Shown piece after piece: positions 1 to 11,613 of a stretch of DNA of 40,930 nucleotides. The notes beneath the pieces are model-generated. The model ran no database searches and was not told the DNA's origin. It worked only from the letters and a program-made list of their open reading frames with translations. Numbering within the stretch: the stretch's first letter is position 1; every line of letters starts with the position of its first letter. The stretch is from positions 1 to 40,930 of the forward strand of contig JALQYK010000016.1 of assembly GCA_023254115.1 (NCBI GenBank), written 5' to 3'. Made by a program: the position numbers and the translations under genes. This DNA is from Polynucleobacter sp. Lineage in GTDB: Bacteria; Pseudomonadota; Gammaproteobacteria; Burkholderiales; Burkholderiaceae.

Positions 1-30
1 AAAAATCAGTAAAAACTGACTGGTTAAGTA

Positions 31-603
31 TTAGTTCTTGCGTGTACCAATCGCTTCGATTTCAACGCGACGGTTCTTGGCGCGACCTTCTTTAGTCTTG
101 TTGTCAGCAACTGGTTGTGACTCGCCTTTACCTTCTACGTATACGCGGTTAGCTTCAATACCTTTGCTAACTAGGTATTTCTTAACTGATTGAGCGCGAC
201 GTACTGACAATTTTTGGTTGTAAGCGTCTGTACCGATTGAGTCTGTGTGACCAACAGCGATGATCACTTCAAGAGTCAAGTTCTTAACTTGACCAACCAA
301 GCTGTCCAAGCTAGCTTTGGCTTCAGGTTTAAGTACTGATTTATCAAAGTCGAACAATGCATCAGCGTTCAATGTTACTTTTGAGCTTACTGGCTGAACT
401 GAGCCGCCTGCAGCGATTGCTCCATCACAACCTGGAGCAGCAGTTGCTGGGGTCCAGTTAGCATTGCGCCAGCACAATTCATTTGTACCGTTTTTCCAAA
501 CGATGCCTGTGCTATTAACCCAGTTGTCGTTTGCTTTTTGTGCGAATGCGCTTGAGCTGATGGCAACACCAGCGATAACGATTAATTGCAGCAATTTTTT
601 CAT
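31..603 (-). CDS. ompA: OmpA family outer membrane protein (signal peptide, C-terminal peptidoglycan-binding OmpA domain)
   Basis: ORF; signal peptide MKKLLQLIVIAGVAISSSAFA; OmpA C-domain motif GHTDSIGTDAYNQKLSVRRAQSVKKYLVSKGI; GAGGG SD upstream. Confidence 0.9.
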   Translation of the reverse strand: MKKLLQLIVIAGVAISSSAFAQKANDNWVNSTGIVWKNGTNELCWRNANWTPATAAPGCDGAIAAGGSVQPVSSKVTLNADALFDFDKSVLKPEAKASLDSLVGQVKNLTLEVIIAVGHTDSIGTDAYNQKLSVRRAQSVKKYLVSKGIEANRVYVEGKGESQPVADNKTKEGRAKNRRVEIEAIGTRKN

Positions 604-718
604 GTTTTATCCCTCTAATTATCTGTGTGGAGGCTGGTCCAATTTGGATACCTGCTAGTTTAGCACTTTAAATCCCAGAAATACCTTTTTATGGTGCTGT
701 GAGTGATAAAATTGCGAC

Positions 719-3430
719 ATGGAAATTACACAAAATAACGCCGCAAAAGAGACACTCCCCATATCACTAGAAGACGAGATGCGTCGTTCCTATCTCGATT
801 ACGCCATGAGCGTGATCGTGGGTCGAGCCTTGCCTGATGTAAGAGATGGTTTGAAGCCAGTTCATCGCCGAGTTTTATTCGCGATGCACGAGTTAAATAA
901 CGACTGGAATAGGGCTTACAAGAAGTCAGCCCGTATTGTCGGTGACGTGATCGGTAAATACCACCCACACGGTGACTCAGCTGTTTATGACACGATTGTG
1001 CGTATGGCCCAAGATTTCTCCTTGCGCTACATGCTAGTTGATGGTCAGGGTAACTTTGGTTCAGTGGACGGTGATAATGCCGCTGCGATGCGTTATACGG
1101 AAATCCGTTTGGCGAAGATTGCACATCAACTGTTAGACGACTTAGATAAAGAGACAGTTGATTTTGGCCCTAACTATGACGGTAGCGAAAAAGAGCCTTT
1201 GATCCTACCGGCAAAAATCCCAAATCTGTTAATCAATGGATCTTCAGGTATTGCTGTGGGTATGGCAACGAATATTCCGCCGCACAACCTAGATGAAGTT
1301 GTGTCTGCCTGTTTGCATTTATTGGGTAACCCAGAGTGCACGATTGATGACTTAATGGAAATCATTCCGGCACCAGATTTCCCAACAGCCGGCATTATTT
1401 ACGGTATTCAAGGTGTGAAAGACGGTTACCGTACCGGTCGTGGTCGTGTGGTGATGCGCGCTAAGACTCACTTTGAAGACATGGATCGTGGCTCACGCCA
1501 GGCCATCATCGTTGATGAGTTGCCATACCAAGTCAATAAGAAGACTTTGCTTGAGCGTATTGCTGAACTGATCACCGAGAAGAAGGTAGAGGGTATTTCA
1601 GATATTCGTGATGAATCTGATAAATCCGGTATGCGCGTGGTGATTGAGTTAAAGCGTGGTGAAGTGCCAGAAGTGGTGCTGAATAACTTGTTCAAATTCA
1701 CTCAGTTGCAAGACACCTTTGGTATGAATATGGTGGCATTGGTGGATAACCAGCCACGCTTACTTAACTTAAAGCAAATGTTGGAGTGCTTCCTATCTCA
1801 TCGTAGAGAGGTGGTAACTCGTCGCACGGTGTTTGAGCTTCGCAAGGCCCGTGACCGTGGTCACGTATTAGAAGGTTTGGCTGTTGCGCTCGCAAACATT
1901 GATGAATTCATCAAAATTATTAAGGCCGCACCAACTCCGCCGGATGCGAAACGTGAGCTTCTACTGAAGTCATGGGATTCTGAAGTGGTGCGTGAGATGC
2001 TTTCTCGTGCGGAAAAAGATGCTCCTGGCGGACATAATTCATTCCGCCCTGAAGATTTGGATCCTGCAGCAGGTATGCAGGCTGATGGGTTGTATCGCTT
2101 ATCTGAAGGTCAGGCGCAAGAGATCTTGCAAATGCGTTTGCAACGCTTGACAGGTCTTGAGCAAGACAAGATTGTTGGTGAGTACAAGGAAGTGATGCTT
2201 GAGATTGCTAACTTGTTAGACATCTTGGCTAAGCCAGAACGCATCACCGTGATTATTAAAGAAGAGTTGCAAGCTGTTCAGGCTGAATTTGGTCAAGCGG
2301 GTAATGACACAGGTCGTCGTTCACGCATTGAGATGAATGCTACTGAGTTGTTTACTGAGGACTTGATCACGCCGCAAGATTTGGTGGTGACTTTATCTCA
2401 TGGTGGCTACATGAAGAGTCAGCCATTGTCTGAATACCGCGCTCAAAAGCGTGGCGGTCGAGGTAAGCAAGCAACTGCAACTAAAGATGAAGACTGGATT
2501 GAGACATTATTCGTAGCTAATACACATGACACGATTCTTTGTTTCTCTGATCGTGGTCGTATGTATTGGTTGAAGGTTTGGGAAGTGCCGCAAGGTGGTC
2601 GTGCTTCTCGTGGCAAACCAATTGTGAACATCTTCCCATTGGTTGAGGGTGAAAAAATCACAGTGATTCTGCCAATCAAGGCCTACGAAGATGACAAGTA
2701 CGTATTCATGGCAACTCGTAAGGGCGTGGTGAAGAAGTCACGTTTATCTGATTTCTCAAATCCACGTAAAGCCGGCATTATTGCTGTTGACCTAGATGAG
2801 GGTGATCACTTAGTGGGCGCGGCCATCACTGATGGACGTCATGATGTGATGTTGTTCTCCGATGCTGGTAAAGCAGTTCGTTTTGATGAAAATGATGTTC
2901 GTCCAATGGGTCGAACAGCACGCGGTGTGCGTGGTATGAATCTAGATGCGTCACACGAAGTGATAGCTATGTTGGTGGCGCCTGCAGAGATTGAAGGTCA
3001 AACCAATGCTGTTGATGAAAACGGTGCTCCATTACCAAGCAGCGTGCTAACAGCCACAGCTAATGGCTACGGCAAGCGCACGCCAATCTCTGAGTACACA
3101 CGTCATGGACGTGGCACGAAGGGCATGATTGCGATTCAGACATCTGAGCGTAACGGTAAAGTTGTGGCGGCTGTTTTAGTGTCTGAGCAAGATCAAATCA
3201 TGTTGATTACAACCGGCGGTATTTTGGTGCGCACGCGTGTTGCTGAAATTCGCGAGATGGGTCGTGCAACACAAGGTGTTACTTTGATCAACGTTGATGA
3301 GGGTACTGAGTTGTCTGGCTTACAGCGCATTGCTGAAAGTGATGACGATGAAGGTGACGATACTGTTGATGAGCTTGTAGACGGTCAAGAGAATCAAGGA
3401 AACGAGGGCGGGGAGCCGGAGAATGTTTGA
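719..3430 (+). CDS. gyrA: DNA gyrase subunit A
   Basis: 903 aa; [49 protein letters not shown], GyrA-box-like QKRGGRGKQ, acidic C-tail. Confidence 0.98.
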   Translation: MEITQNNAAKETLPISLEDEMRRSYLDYAMSVIVGRALPDVRDGLKPVHRRVLFAMHELNNDWNRAYKKSARIVGDVIGKYHPHGDSAVYDTIVRMAQDFSLRYMLVDGQGNFGSVDGDNAAAMRYTEIRLAKIAHQLLDDLDKETVDFGPNYDGSEKEPLILPAKIPNLLINGSSGIAVGMATNIPPHNLDEVVSACLHLLGNPECTIDDLMEIIPAPDFPTAGIIYGIQGVKDGYRTGRGRVVMRAKTHFEDMDRGSRQAIIVDELPYQVNKKTLLERIAELITEKKVEGISDIRDESDKSGMRVVIELKRGEVPEVVLNNLFKFTQLQDTFGMNMVALVDNQPRLLNLKQMLECFLSHRREVVTRRTVFELRKARDRGHVLEGLAVALANIDEFIKIIKAAPTPPDAKRELLLKSWDSEVVREMLSRAEKDAPGGHNSFRPEDLDPAAGMQADGLYRLSEGQAQEILQMRLQRLTGLEQDKIVGEYKEVMLEIANLLDILAKPERITVIIKEELQAVQAEFGQAGNDTGRRSRIEMNATELFTEDLITPQDLVVTLSHGGYMKSQPLSEYRAQKRGGRGKQATATKDEDWIETLFVANTHDTILCFSDRGRMYWLKVWEVPQGGRASRGKPIVNIFPLVEGEKITVILPIKAYEDDKYVFMATRKGVVKKSRLSDFSNPRKAGIIAVDLDEGDHLVGAAITDGRHDVMLFSDAGKAVRFDENDVRPMGRTARGVRGMNLDASHEVIAMLVAPAEIEGQTNAVDENGAPLPSSVLTATANGYGKRTPISEYTRHGRGTKGMIAIQTSERNGKVVAAVLVSEQDQIMLITTGGILVRTRVAEIREMGRATQGVTLINVDEGTELSGLQRIAESDDDEGDDTVDELVDGQENQGNEGGEPENV

Positions 3431-4514
3431 TCGCCGTGTTTTTAACTTCGCTCCAGGTCCAGCAACGCTTCCTGAGGAAGTTTTAAAACAGGCGGCTGCT
3501 GAAATGCTTAACTGGAATGGGTTAGGCATGGGTGTGATGGAGGTCAGTCACCGCGGTAAGCCTTTCATGGCTTGCTACGAAGAGGCTATCGCAGACCTTC
3601 GTGAGCTCATGAGCATCCCTGATAGTTATGCAGTTTTATTCTTGCAAGGTGGTGCGATTGGTGAGAATGCCGCCATCCCCATGAACTTGATGCCTTTGGC
3701 TAAAAATGGCCCTAAGGCTGATTTCGTTGTCACGGGTATTTGGACTGAAAAATCTGCTAAAGAAGCAGCTAAGTATGGTCAGGCTCATATTGCAGCATCA
3801 AGTGCGGCGACCGGCTTTAATAGCATTCCTGATCAAAAAGATTGGCAGTTGTCTGATGACGCCGCATACGTGCATATTTGCTCTAACGAAACGGTGGGTG
3901 GTGTTGAATTTCAGCACGTGCCTAAGGTAGCTAAGCCATTGGTGGCTGACGTTTCAAGCAACATCCTGTCACGTGTTTGGGACATTAATGATTTTGGTGT
4001 TTTGTTTGGTGGTGCGCAAAAAAATATTGGTCCAGCAGGTTTGAGCATTGTGATTGTGCGCAAAGACCTTTTGGGTCATGCTATGCCTATTACTCCAATG
4101 GTTTGGGATTGGGCCAAACAAGCTGAGAATGATTCAATGCTAAATACGCCACCAACTTATGGCATTTACTTAGCAGGGTTGGTATTCAAGTGGTTAAAGC
4201 GCCAGGGTGGTGTGGCAGCTATGGAGCAGCAAAATATCGCTAAATCTAATTTGCTATACGACTGCATAGATAGCAGCAGTTTATTTACCAGCAAGGTGGA
4301 TAAGGGCTGCCGTTCACGCATGAATGTGACTTTCTACTTAAATGATGAGTCTTTGAACGATGCGTTTGTAGAAGGTGCGGCCAAGTTGGGTCTTATGAAC
4401 ATCAAAGGTCACAAGAGTGTGGGCGGTATGCGCGCAAGTATTTATAACGCGATGCCGATGGCTGGTGTGAAGGCATTGGTTGAATACATGAAGGAGTTTG
4501 AACGTGGCTGCTGA
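3423..4514 (+). CDS. serC: Phosphoserine aminotransferase
   Basis: [18 protein letters not shown]-terminus; overlaps the gyrA 3' end; GGAG SD. Confidence 0.97.
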   Translation: MFDRRVFNFAPGPATLPEEVLKQAAAEMLNWNGLGMGVMEVSHRGKPFMACYEEAIADLRELMSIPDSYAVLFLQGGAIGENAAIPMNLMPLAKNGPKADFVVTGIWTEKSAKEAAKYGQAHIAASSAATGFNSIPDQKDWQLSDDAAYVHICSNETVGGVEFQHVPKVAKPLVADVSSNILSRVWDINDFGVLFGGAQKNIGPAGLSIVIVRKDLLGHAMPITPMVWDWAKQAENDSMLNTPPTYGIYLAGLVFKWLKRQGGVAAMEQQNIAKSNLLYDCIDSSSLFTSKVDKGCRSRMNVTFYLNDESLNDAFVEGAAKLGLMNIKGHKSVGGMRASIYNAMPMAGVKALVEYMKEFERGC

Positions 4515-5583
4515 TGACAAAGACTTAGCGCCATTGCGCGCTCGCATCGATTCTATCGATCAACAGTTGTTGGAGTTGTTGGCTGCACGTGCGGAAGCGG
4601 CTCAGGCTGTTGGAAAAATTAAACATGATGTCAATGCGCCGGTATTTCGTCCTGAGCGTGAGCGTCAAGTCATTGACGGTTTAATTGCTAAAAATAAAAG
4701 TCCTCTAGCAGCCGATGGTATTACTTACATTTGGCGCGAGATCATGTCAGCTTGCCGTGCTTTAGAGGCGCCGATTCGTGTGGCTTACTTAGGGCCTGCT
4801 GGAACATTTTCAGAACAAGCAGCCTTTGCTCAGTTTGGTCAGTCAATTAGCAAAGTTCCATGCTCAAGCATTGATGAAGTATTCCGTGCGGTTGATGCTG
4901 GTTCTGCTGACTTTGGCGTAGCTCCAGTAGAAAATTCATCGGAAGGTGCTATCTCTAGAACTTTAGATTTGTTACTTGATACAGATTTAAAGATTACTGG
5001 TGAGGTTGCTTTGGCCATCAAACATCATCTTTTGACCAAGTCTGGTAACTTGGATGGTGTGAGTAGGGTGTTAGCTCATCCTCAAGCTTTAGCTCAATGC
5101 CAAAGATGGTTGTCGAACAATGCTCCTAAACTAGATCGTCAAGCTGTTAGCAGCAATGGTGAGGCAGCAAAGTTGGCTGCGCAAGATTCAACAGTAGCAG
5201 CTATTGCAGGCGATTCAGCACAACAGCAGTATGGTTTACAAGCTGTACAAAGCCAAATTCAAGATGATCCTCATAACCGCACGCGTTTTGTGGTGGTCAG
5301 TCATGGCTCGTGCCAAGCATCTGGCAAAGATCAAACTTCAGTGATTCTTTCAGTTAACAATAAACCTGGTGCGGTACATCAGTTGCTAGCCCCGCTGGCT
5401 AAACATGGCGTTTCGATGAATCGTTTAGAGTCTCGTCCTGCTAGACGAGGTACTTGGGAGTACTTCTTCTATATTGATATGGATGGTCATGCCGATGATC
5501 CGAAAGTCGCAGCTGCTTTAAAAGAGTTACAAGCTGAGGCTGCATTCTTTAAGAACTTGGGATCTTATCCCCGTAGTCATTAA
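4504..5583 (+). CDS. pheA: Bifunctional chorismate mutase / prephenate dehydratase
   Basis: Chorismate mutase N-domain (LAPLRARIDSIDQQLLELLAARAEAAQAVGKIK) plus PDT domain (VAYLGPAGTFSEQAA) and ACT domain; likely GTG start at 4504. Confidence 0.95.
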   Translation: MAADDKDLAPLRARIDSIDQQLLELLAARAEAAQAVGKIKHDVNAPVFRPERERQVIDGLIAKNKSPLAADGITYIWREIMSACRALEAPIRVAYLGPAGTFSEQAAFAQFGQSISKVPCSSIDEVFRAVDAGSADFGVAPVENSSEGAISRTLDLLLDTDLKITGEVALAIKHHLLTKSGNLDGVSRVLAHPQALAQCQRWLSNNAPKLDRQAVSSNGEAAKLAAQDSTVAAIAGDSAQQQYGLQAVQSQIQDDPHNRTRFVVVSHGSCQASGKDQTSVILSVNNKPGAVHQLLAPLAKHGVSMNRLESRPARRGTWEYFFYIDMDGHADDPKVAAALKELQAEAAFFKNLGSYPRSH

Positions 5584-5602
5584 ATTTTTAGAAAGATTGA
5601 TC

Positions 5603-6736
5603 ATGGCCAACGATGTTGGACAAGTTGATGGGCGAGTCATTGGTTTAAGCCATGTGCGAGCTATTGCACCTTATGTCGGTGGCAAACCGATCAGTGAGGT
5701 GGCGCGCGAATTTGGTTTAGATGAGAGCAAGATTGTTAAGTTAGCCTCCAATGAAAACCCGCTAGGTATGCCTGAGTCTGCAAAAAAAGCGATGGCCAAA
5801 GCTGCTGAAGATTTGGGTCGCTATCCAGACTCCAATGGTTTTGATTTAAAAAATGCCCTAGCCAAAAAACTTAATGTGCCATTTGAATGGATCACTTTGG
5901 GTAATGGCAGTAATGACATCTTGGAGTTAACTGCCAGAGCAGTTGCTCACGAGGGTGATGAAGTTGTTTTCTCAAAACATGCTTTTGCTGTTTATCCACT
6001 AGCTACTCAAGCAGTTGGTGGAAAAGCTATTGAAGTGGCTGCGACAAAAGACTATGGCCACGATCTGCCTGCTATGTTGAAGGCAATTACCTCCAGAACA
6101 CGTTTGGTGTTTGTGGCAAACCCTAATAATCCAACGGGTACTTTCTTGCCTGCTAAAGAGATTGAGGCTTTTATAGAGCAGGTTTCAAGTAATGTGGTGG
6201 TTGTGATTGATGAAGCGTATAACGAATTCTTAACCCCTGAGCAGCAATATGATGCAATTGCTTGGGTGCGTAAATATCCGAATGTGATTGTGTCGAGAAG
6301 TTTCTCTAAAGCATACGGTTTGGCTGGTTTACGTATTGGTTATGGTGTTGCGCAAAATAACATCACTGATTTATTAAATCGTATTCGTCAACCGTTTAAT
6401 GTAAATAGCTTGGCTCAGGCAGCTGCTATTGCGGCATTGGCTGATGTTGAGTTTTTGAAAAAATGCTACGAGTTAAATCGTGCGGGTTATGCGCAGCTAA
6501 CCGCAGCATTTGAGCAAATGGGATTGCGTTATTTACCATCTTCTGGCAATTTCGTTTTGGTCAAAGTGGGTGATGATGTTGATGCTGGTGCTAAAGTAAA
6601 TTTGGAGTTATTAAAAGCGGGTGTGATTGTTAGACCCGTAGGTAACTATGGCTTACCAGAGTGGTTACGTATTTCTATTGGATTGCCTGAGGAAAACCAG
6701 GCATTTATTGAAGCTCTTAAAAAGATTCTTAACTAA
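5603..6736 (+). CDS. hisC: Histidinol-phosphate / aromatic aminotransferase
   Basis: PLP aminotransferase motifs NENPLGMPESA, VFVANPNNPTGT, SRSFSKAYGLAGLRIGY; ORF track start 5597 is TTG, ATG at 5603 is more likely. Confidence 0.93.
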   Translation: MANDVGQVDGRVIGLSHVRAIAPYVGGKPISEVAREFGLDESKIVKLASNENPLGMPESAKKAMAKAAEDLGRYPDSNGFDLKNALAKKLNVPFEWITLGNGSNDILELTARAVAHEGDEVVFSKHAFAVYPLATQAVGGKAIEVAATKDYGHDLPAMLKAITSRTRLVFVANPNNPTGTFLPAKEIEAFIEQVSSNVVVVIDEAYNEFLTPEQQYDAIAWVRKYPNVIVSRSFSKAYGLAGLRIGYGVAQNNITDLLNRIRQPFNVNSLAQAAAIAALADVEFLKKCYELNRAGYAQLTAAFEQMGLRYLPSSGNFVLVKVGDDVDAGAKVNLELLKAGVIVRPVGNYGLPEWLRISIGLPEENQAFIEALKKILN

Positions 6737-7626
6737 TGAACGCTACTCAAAAAAATCCTTCTGCTAATACCCCATTAACTTTGGGCATTATTGGTGTTGG
6801 TTTAATTGGCGCATCGATTGGTTTGTCGCAAAAAAAAGCCAAGGCCTTCGATCGAGTCTTGGGCGTTGGTCGTTCGCAAACAAATTTAGATGACGCTCTC
6901 AGAATGGGCGCCATTGATCAGGCAGTTAGTCTTGAAGAGTGTGCTAAAGAAGCGGATGTGATTGTGGTGTGTGTGCCTGTTGCGCAAACATTCTCAATCC
7001 TTCATGCGATTGAACCTCACATTAAAGCAAATGCATTAATTACTGACGCAGGTAGCACTAAATCAGATGTCATCATGGCTGCTAAAACTGCCTTAGGTGA
7101 CAAGGTCGCGCAATTCATACCTGCTCACCCAATTGCAGGTGGTGCACAGCATGGTGCAACTGCTGCTAAAGAAGATTTGTATCAAGGCAAAGAAGTGATT
7201 ATTTGCCCATTGCAAGAAAACATTCCTTCAGTAGTTGATGCCATCAATGAATTTTGGTTAGCAACAGGTGCAATCACTCACAAAATGTCAGCTTTACAAC
7301 ATGATGCTGTTTTCGCATCGATTTCTCATTTGCCACATGTTCTATCTTTTGCCTTGATGCTTCAGGTCGCAAATTCTGAGGATGCCAATGTTAAGTTGGG
7401 TCATGCAGGCGCTGGGTTTAGAGATTTCACACGGATTGCAGCTTCTAGCCCAGAGATGTGGCGTGACATTTGCTTGGCTAATAAAACAGCTGTTCTAAAA
7501 GAGATGGATAACTATCTCAATCTCACCAAATTATTAAGAGACATGATTGCCAAAGAAGATGGCGATGCTTTATTAAAAGCATTTACAAGAGCCAGTGCAG
7601 AACGTCAAAAGTGGGAAGGTCGTTAA
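6736..7626 (+). CDS. tyrA: Prephenate dehydrogenase
   Basis: Rossmann [21 protein letters not shown] motif; TAATG coupling to hisC. Confidence 0.93.
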   Translation: MNATQKNPSANTPLTLGIIGVGLIGASIGLSQKKAKAFDRVLGVGRSQTNLDDALRMGAIDQAVSLEECAKEADVIVVCVPVAQTFSILHAIEPHIKANALITDAGSTKSDVIMAAKTALGDKVAQFIPAHPIAGGAQHGATAAKEDLYQGKEVIICPLQENIPSVVDAINEFWLATGAITHKMSALQHDAVFASISHLPHVLSFALMLQVANSEDANVKLGHAGAGFRDFTRIAASSPEMWRDICLANKTAVLKEMDNYLNLTKLLRDMIAKEDGDALLKAFTRASAERQKWEGR

Positions 7627-8948
7627 TGAGTTCCGCTGTTCTTGATTACATTGAAGTAGGACCTTTTGTAAAAGCAGATGGCGCAGTTGCTTTACCTGGG
7701 TCAAAAAGTATTTCTAATCGCGTATTGCTTTTATCAGCACTAGCCTCAGGCACAACTCGCTTAAAGGGTTTATTGGATGCTGATGACACACGTGTGATGC
7801 GCGCAGCATTGAGAACCTTGGGTGTTGAGGTTGATGAGACGGATGGTGATTGTGTCGTGCATGGTTGCTCAGGTAATTTACCCAAGAATCAAGCTGATTT
7901 ATTCATGGGTAATGCGGGTACAGCGATTCGACCTTTGACTGCTGCGCTAGCCATCTTAGGTGGTGACTATCGTCTGCATGGTGTGCCACGCATGCATGAG
8001 AGACCTATTGGCGATCTTGTGGATGGTTTGCGTATGGTGGGTGCTCAGGTCGCATATGAGCAAAATGAAGGTTATCCACCTTTGAAACTTTCAAAAGGTC
8101 AGATACGTACCAACGAAATCATCAAAGTGCGTGGTGATGTATCTAGCCAGTTCTTAACTGCTTTACTCATGTCTTTGCCATTAGTGGCAAAAAATGAAAT
8201 TTGTATTGAGGTGGTGGGCGAATTAATTTCTAAGCCTTACATTGATATCACGCTCAAATTAATGAGTCGCTTTGGTGTGAATGTTCGTAACGACAACTGG
8301 CAGCATTTTTATATTCCCGCCAATTCAGGTAAACCTTATACAAGTCCAGGAACTTTATATGTAGAAGGTGATGCATCTTCAGCATCTTATTTTTTGGCAG
8401 CTGGTGCAATTGCAGGCGGTCCTGTCAGAGTGACGGGCGTTGGGAAAAATAGCATCCAGGGCGACGTTGCTTTTGCGCAGGCGCTTGCTCAAATGGGCGC
8501 CAAGGTGACATCAGGCGATGATTGGATTGAGGTTCATGGTGTTAACACACCTAATGGCAAATTGAAGGGCATCGAACTAGATTGTTTGGCTATTCCTGAT
8601 GCAGCAATGACTTTGGCGGTGGCAGGTTTGTTTGCAGAAGGTGCAACCAAGTTAACGGGTATTGCTAGTTGGAAAGTTAAAGAAACTGATCGTATCGCTG
8701 CTATGGCCAAAGAGCTTCAAAAAATGGGCGCTACTGTTAAAGCGGGCGATGACTATATCGAAGTGATGCCACCCAAACAATGGGCAACGCCTGTTGATGG
8801 TATTGATACTTATGATGACCATCGCATGGCCATGTGTTTCTCATTAGCTGCTTTTGGGCCACTCAAGGTGCGGATTAACGAGCCAACTTGTGTGGCTAAA
8901 ACCTTCCCTGAGTACTTCCAAGAGTTTGCCAAAGTGGCTAAAAAGTAA
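7626..8948 (+). CDS. aroA: 3-phosphoshikimate 1-carboxyvinyltransferase (EPSP synthase)
   Basis: [46 protein letters not shown] at 7626 overlaps the tyrA stop. Confidence 0.97.
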   Translation: MSSAVLDYIEVGPFVKADGAVALPGSKSISNRVLLLSALASGTTRLKGLLDADDTRVMRAALRTLGVEVDETDGDCVVHGCSGNLPKNQADLFMGNAGTAIRPLTAALAILGGDYRLHGVPRMHERPIGDLVDGLRMVGAQVAYEQNEGYPPLKLSKGQIRTNEIIKVRGDVSSQFLTALLMSLPLVAKNEICIEVVGELISKPYIDITLKLMSRFGVNVRNDNWQHFYIPANSGKPYTSPGTLYVEGDASSASYFLAAGAIAGGPVRVTGVGKNSIQGDVAFAQALAQMGAKVTSGDDWIEVHGVNTPNGKLKGIELDCLAIPDAAMTLAVAGLFAEGATKLTGIASWKVKETDRIAAMAKELQKMGATVKAGDDYIEVMPPKQWATPVDGIDTYDDHRMAMCFSLAAFGPLKVRINEPTCVAKTFPEYFQEFAKVAKK

Positions 8949-9071
8949 GTGTTGGCAAGCTAATTTCGCTTGAAAACCCCTGAAAATACGCTGCGAGCGT
9001 TTCACATTAAGAAATATTTATAAAGAATAAAAGACTGATAAAGTCACTATCAATACTTAGAAATGCCATAA

Positions 9072-9743
9072 ATGACTGAAATTAATAGCTCCAATATTCC
9101 TGTAATTGCCATCGATGGACCAACAGCCTCTGGAAAAGGGACGGTTGCTCAGCAGGTTGCAAATCGCTTGGGATATCACTATCTAGATAGTGGGGCTTTA
9201 TATCGCTTAGTTGGTTTGGCAAGCTTTAAGCGCGGTATTTCTACAGCGTCTGAAGCAGATTTAATCCCCATAGCTGAAAATTTAAACGTTATTTTTCAAG
9301 GGGATAGAGTCATTTTAGATGGCGAGGATGTGAGTGATCAGATTCGCCAAGAAGAAATGGGTAAGCGTGCCTCTGAGGTGGCAGTTCATACGGGTGTCCG
9401 CCAAGCTTTGGTGGCGAGACAGCAGGCATTTAGACAAAAACCTGGTTTGGTAGCTGATGGTAGAGACATGGCTAGTGTGATTTTTACGGATGCAGTGACC
9501 AAGGTATTTTTGACTGCAAGTGCTGAGGCGAGGGCTGATAGACGCTATAAACAATTGATAGCTAAAGGCTTTTCTGCTAATATAGACGTCCTTTTGCAGG
9601 ATTTACGTGATCGAGATGCCCGCGATGCAAATCGCAGTCAATCGCCACTAAAAGCTGTTGAAGGGGCTCACCATCTCGATACCACGTCGATGACGATTGA
9701 AGAGGCGGTGAATCAGGTTCTGAAGTGGCATCAAGCTAGCTAA
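9072..9743 (+). CDS. cmk: Cytidylate kinase
   Basis: [45 protein letters not shown]. Confidence 0.97.
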   Translation: MTEINSSNIPVIAIDGPTASGKGTVAQQVANRLGYHYLDSGALYRLVGLASFKRGISTASEADLIPIAENLNVIFQGDRVILDGEDVSDQIRQEEMGKRASEVAVHTGVRQALVARQQAFRQKPGLVADGRDMASVIFTDAVTKVFLTASAEARADRRYKQLIAKGFSANIDVLLQDLRDRDARDANRSQSPLKAVEGAHHLDTTSMTIEEAVNQVLKWHQAS

Positions 9744-9816
9744 AACTAGTTAGGCGTTACGGAAGAAATTTAGGAGCCAGTCCTTGCCACGCGAGTACTG
9801 GTATGTGCAATCTAAC

Positions 9817-9835
9817 CCGTCAAGTCTTTTGACGG
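9817..9835 (+). promoter_or_regulatory. Perfect 7-bp stem-loop in the cmk-rpsA spacer (candidate S1 leader element)
   Basis: CCGTCAA-GTCTT-TTGACGG, 17 nt upstream of the rpsA ATG. Confidence 0.45.
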
Positions 9836-9852
9836 CTTTATAGTGAAAACTC

Positions 9853-11529
9853 ATGTCTGAATCTTTTGCAGCTCTATTTGAAGAATCCCTAGCCCGCTCT
9901 AATATGAAGGCTGGTCAAGTTATTTCCGCTGAAGTTGTGCGTATTGACCACAACTTCGTGGTTGTAAATGCCGGTTTGAAATCTGAAGCTTTTATCTCTG
10001 TTGAGGAATTCCTTAACGATCAAGGTGAAGTTGAAGTGCAACCTGGTGATTTCGTTTCTGTGGCGATTGACGCACTAGAAAACGGTTACGGTGACACCGT
10101 GTTGTCACGTGACAAAGCTAAGCGTTTAGCTTCTTGGTTGAACCTAGAGAAGGCCTTGGAACAAGGCGAACTCGTTACTGGTGCTGTAACTGGCAAAGTA
10201 AAAGGTGGTTTGACTGTGATGGTGAATGGCATCCGTGCCTTCTTGCCAGGCTCTTTGTTGGATACACGTCCTATTAAGGATACGTCTCCATACGAAGGCA
10301 AAACAATGGAATTCAAAGTTATCAAGCTTGACCGTAAGCGTAACAACGTTGTGTTGTCACGTCGTGCGGTTGTTGAAGCTAGCCAAGGTGAAGAGCGCGC
10401 TAAGTTGCTTGCTAACCTCAAAGAAGGTACTGTGGTTCAAGGTATCGTTAAGAATATCACTGACTACGGCGCGTTCGTGGATCTAGGTGGTGTTGACGGC
10501 TTGTTGCACATTACTGATTTGGCATGGCGTCGTGTTCGTCACCCAAGCGAAATGTTGACTGTTGGTCAAGAGGTGACAGCTAAGATTCTTAAGTACGATC
10601 AAGACAAGAACCGTGTTTCATTGGGTATCAAACAATTGGGCGATGACCCATGGGTTGGTATCGCACGTCGTTACCCACCAAACACACGTTTGTTCGGTAA
10701 GGTAACTAACCTAACTGACTACGGTTCATTCGTTGAAATCGAAACAGGTATCGAAGGTTTGGTTCACGTTTCTGAAATGGACTGGACTAACAAGAACGTT
10801 GCTCCAAGCAAAGTTGTTCAACTAGGCATGGAAGTTGAAGTAATGGTTCTTGATATCGATGAAGACAAGCGTCGTATTAGCTTGGGTATGAAGCAATGTA
10901 AAGCTAATCCATGGGATGAATTTGCTCGTACACACCAAAAAGGTGAGAAGCTAACTGGTGCAATCAAGTCAATTACTGACTTCGGGGTGTTCATTGGTTT
11001 GCCTGGCGGCATCGACGGTTTAGTTCACTTGTCTGACTTGTCATGGCAAGAAACTGGCGAAGAAGCTGTTCGCAAGTACAAAAAAGGTGACGAAGTTGAA
11101 ACAGTTGTTTTGGCTATCGACGTTGAAAAAGAGCGTATCTCTTTGGGTATCAAGCAAATGTCTGGCGACCCATTCAACAACTACACATCTACTAGCGACA
11201 AAGGCAGCATCGTTGACGGTACAGTGAAGAGCGTTGATGCTAAGGGCGCTGTGATTCAGTTGGCTGATGAAGTTGAAGGCTACTTGCGCGCTTCTGAAAT
11301 TTCAACTGATCGCGTTGAAGATGCACGCAATTTGTTGAAAGAAGGCGATGCAGTAAATGCCATGATCATCAACGTTGATCGCAAGTCACGTAGCATCAAT
11401 TTGTCTATCAAGGCTAAAGATAGCGCCGATCAGCAACAAGCCATGAGCAAGTTGCAGAACGAAGCTAGTGCAGGCACTACAAACCTAGGTGCGTTGCTAA
11501 AAGCTAAGTTGGACAACCAAGGTAACTAA
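9853..11529 (+). CDS. rpsA: 30S ribosomal protein S1
   Basis: 558 aa with repeated S1 domains ([29 protein letters not shown] and others). Confidence 0.98.
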   Translation: MSESFAALFEESLARSNMKAGQVISAEVVRIDHNFVVVNAGLKSEAFISVEEFLNDQGEVEVQPGDFVSVAIDALENGYGDTVLSRDKAKRLASWLNLEKALEQGELVTGAVTGKVKGGLTVMVNGIRAFLPGSLLDTRPIKDTSPYEGKTMEFKVIKLDRKRNNVVLSRRAVVEASQGEERAKLLANLKEGTVVQGIVKNITDYGAFVDLGGVDGLLHITDLAWRRVRHPSEMLTVGQEVTAKILKYDQDKNRVSLGIKQLGDDPWVGIARRYPPNTRLFGKVTNLTDYGSFVEIETGIEGLVHVSEMDWTNKNVAPSKVVQLGMEVEVMVLDIDEDKRRISLGMKQCKANPWDEFARTHQKGEKLTGAIKSITDFGVFIGLPGGIDGLVHLSDLSWQETGEEAVRKYKKGDEVETVVLAIDVEKERISLGIKQMSGDPFNNYTSTSDKGSIVDGTVKSVDAKGAVIQLADEVEGYLRASEISTDRVEDARNLLKEGDAVNAMIINVDRKSRSINLSIKAKDSADQQQAMSKLQNEASAGTTNLGALLKAKLDNQGN

Positions 11530-11554
11530 TACTTGGTGTAATGTATAGGGGAGT

Positions 11555-11580
11555 CCTCATCCGCAAGGATGGGGATTTTC
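11555..11580 (+). terminator. Intrinsic terminator after rpsA
   Basis: CCTCATCC-GCAA-GGATGGGG stem (one G-U pair) followed by ATTTTC. Confidence 0.7.
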
Positions 11581-11598
11581 AAAATCAATAAATAAGAA

Positions 11599-11613
11599 TA
11601 TTGTTGAGTTATG
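11599..11613 (+). promoter_or_regulatory. Leaderless-type -10 for ihfB: TATTGT-6nt-ATG
   Basis: TATTGT at 11599-11604, TGAGTT, ATG at 11611; TTTTCA -35-like element 17 bp upstream. Confidence 0.5.

Noticed and set aside
387-658. Short ORFs overlapping ompA (387..569, 464..658) and dozens of similar 60-130 aa ORFs in the track
   Set aside because: Antisense or out-of-frame to well-supported genes, with no SD and no family resemblance; consistent with random open frames
8949-9062. Small stems in the aroA-cmk spacer (CAAGC/GCTTG, ACGCT/AGCGT)
   Set aside because: Only 5 bp each and no T-run; insufficient for a regulatory call
10086-10421. 111-aa antisense ORF inside rpsA
   Set aside because: Shadow frame of a strongly codon-biased ribosomal gene
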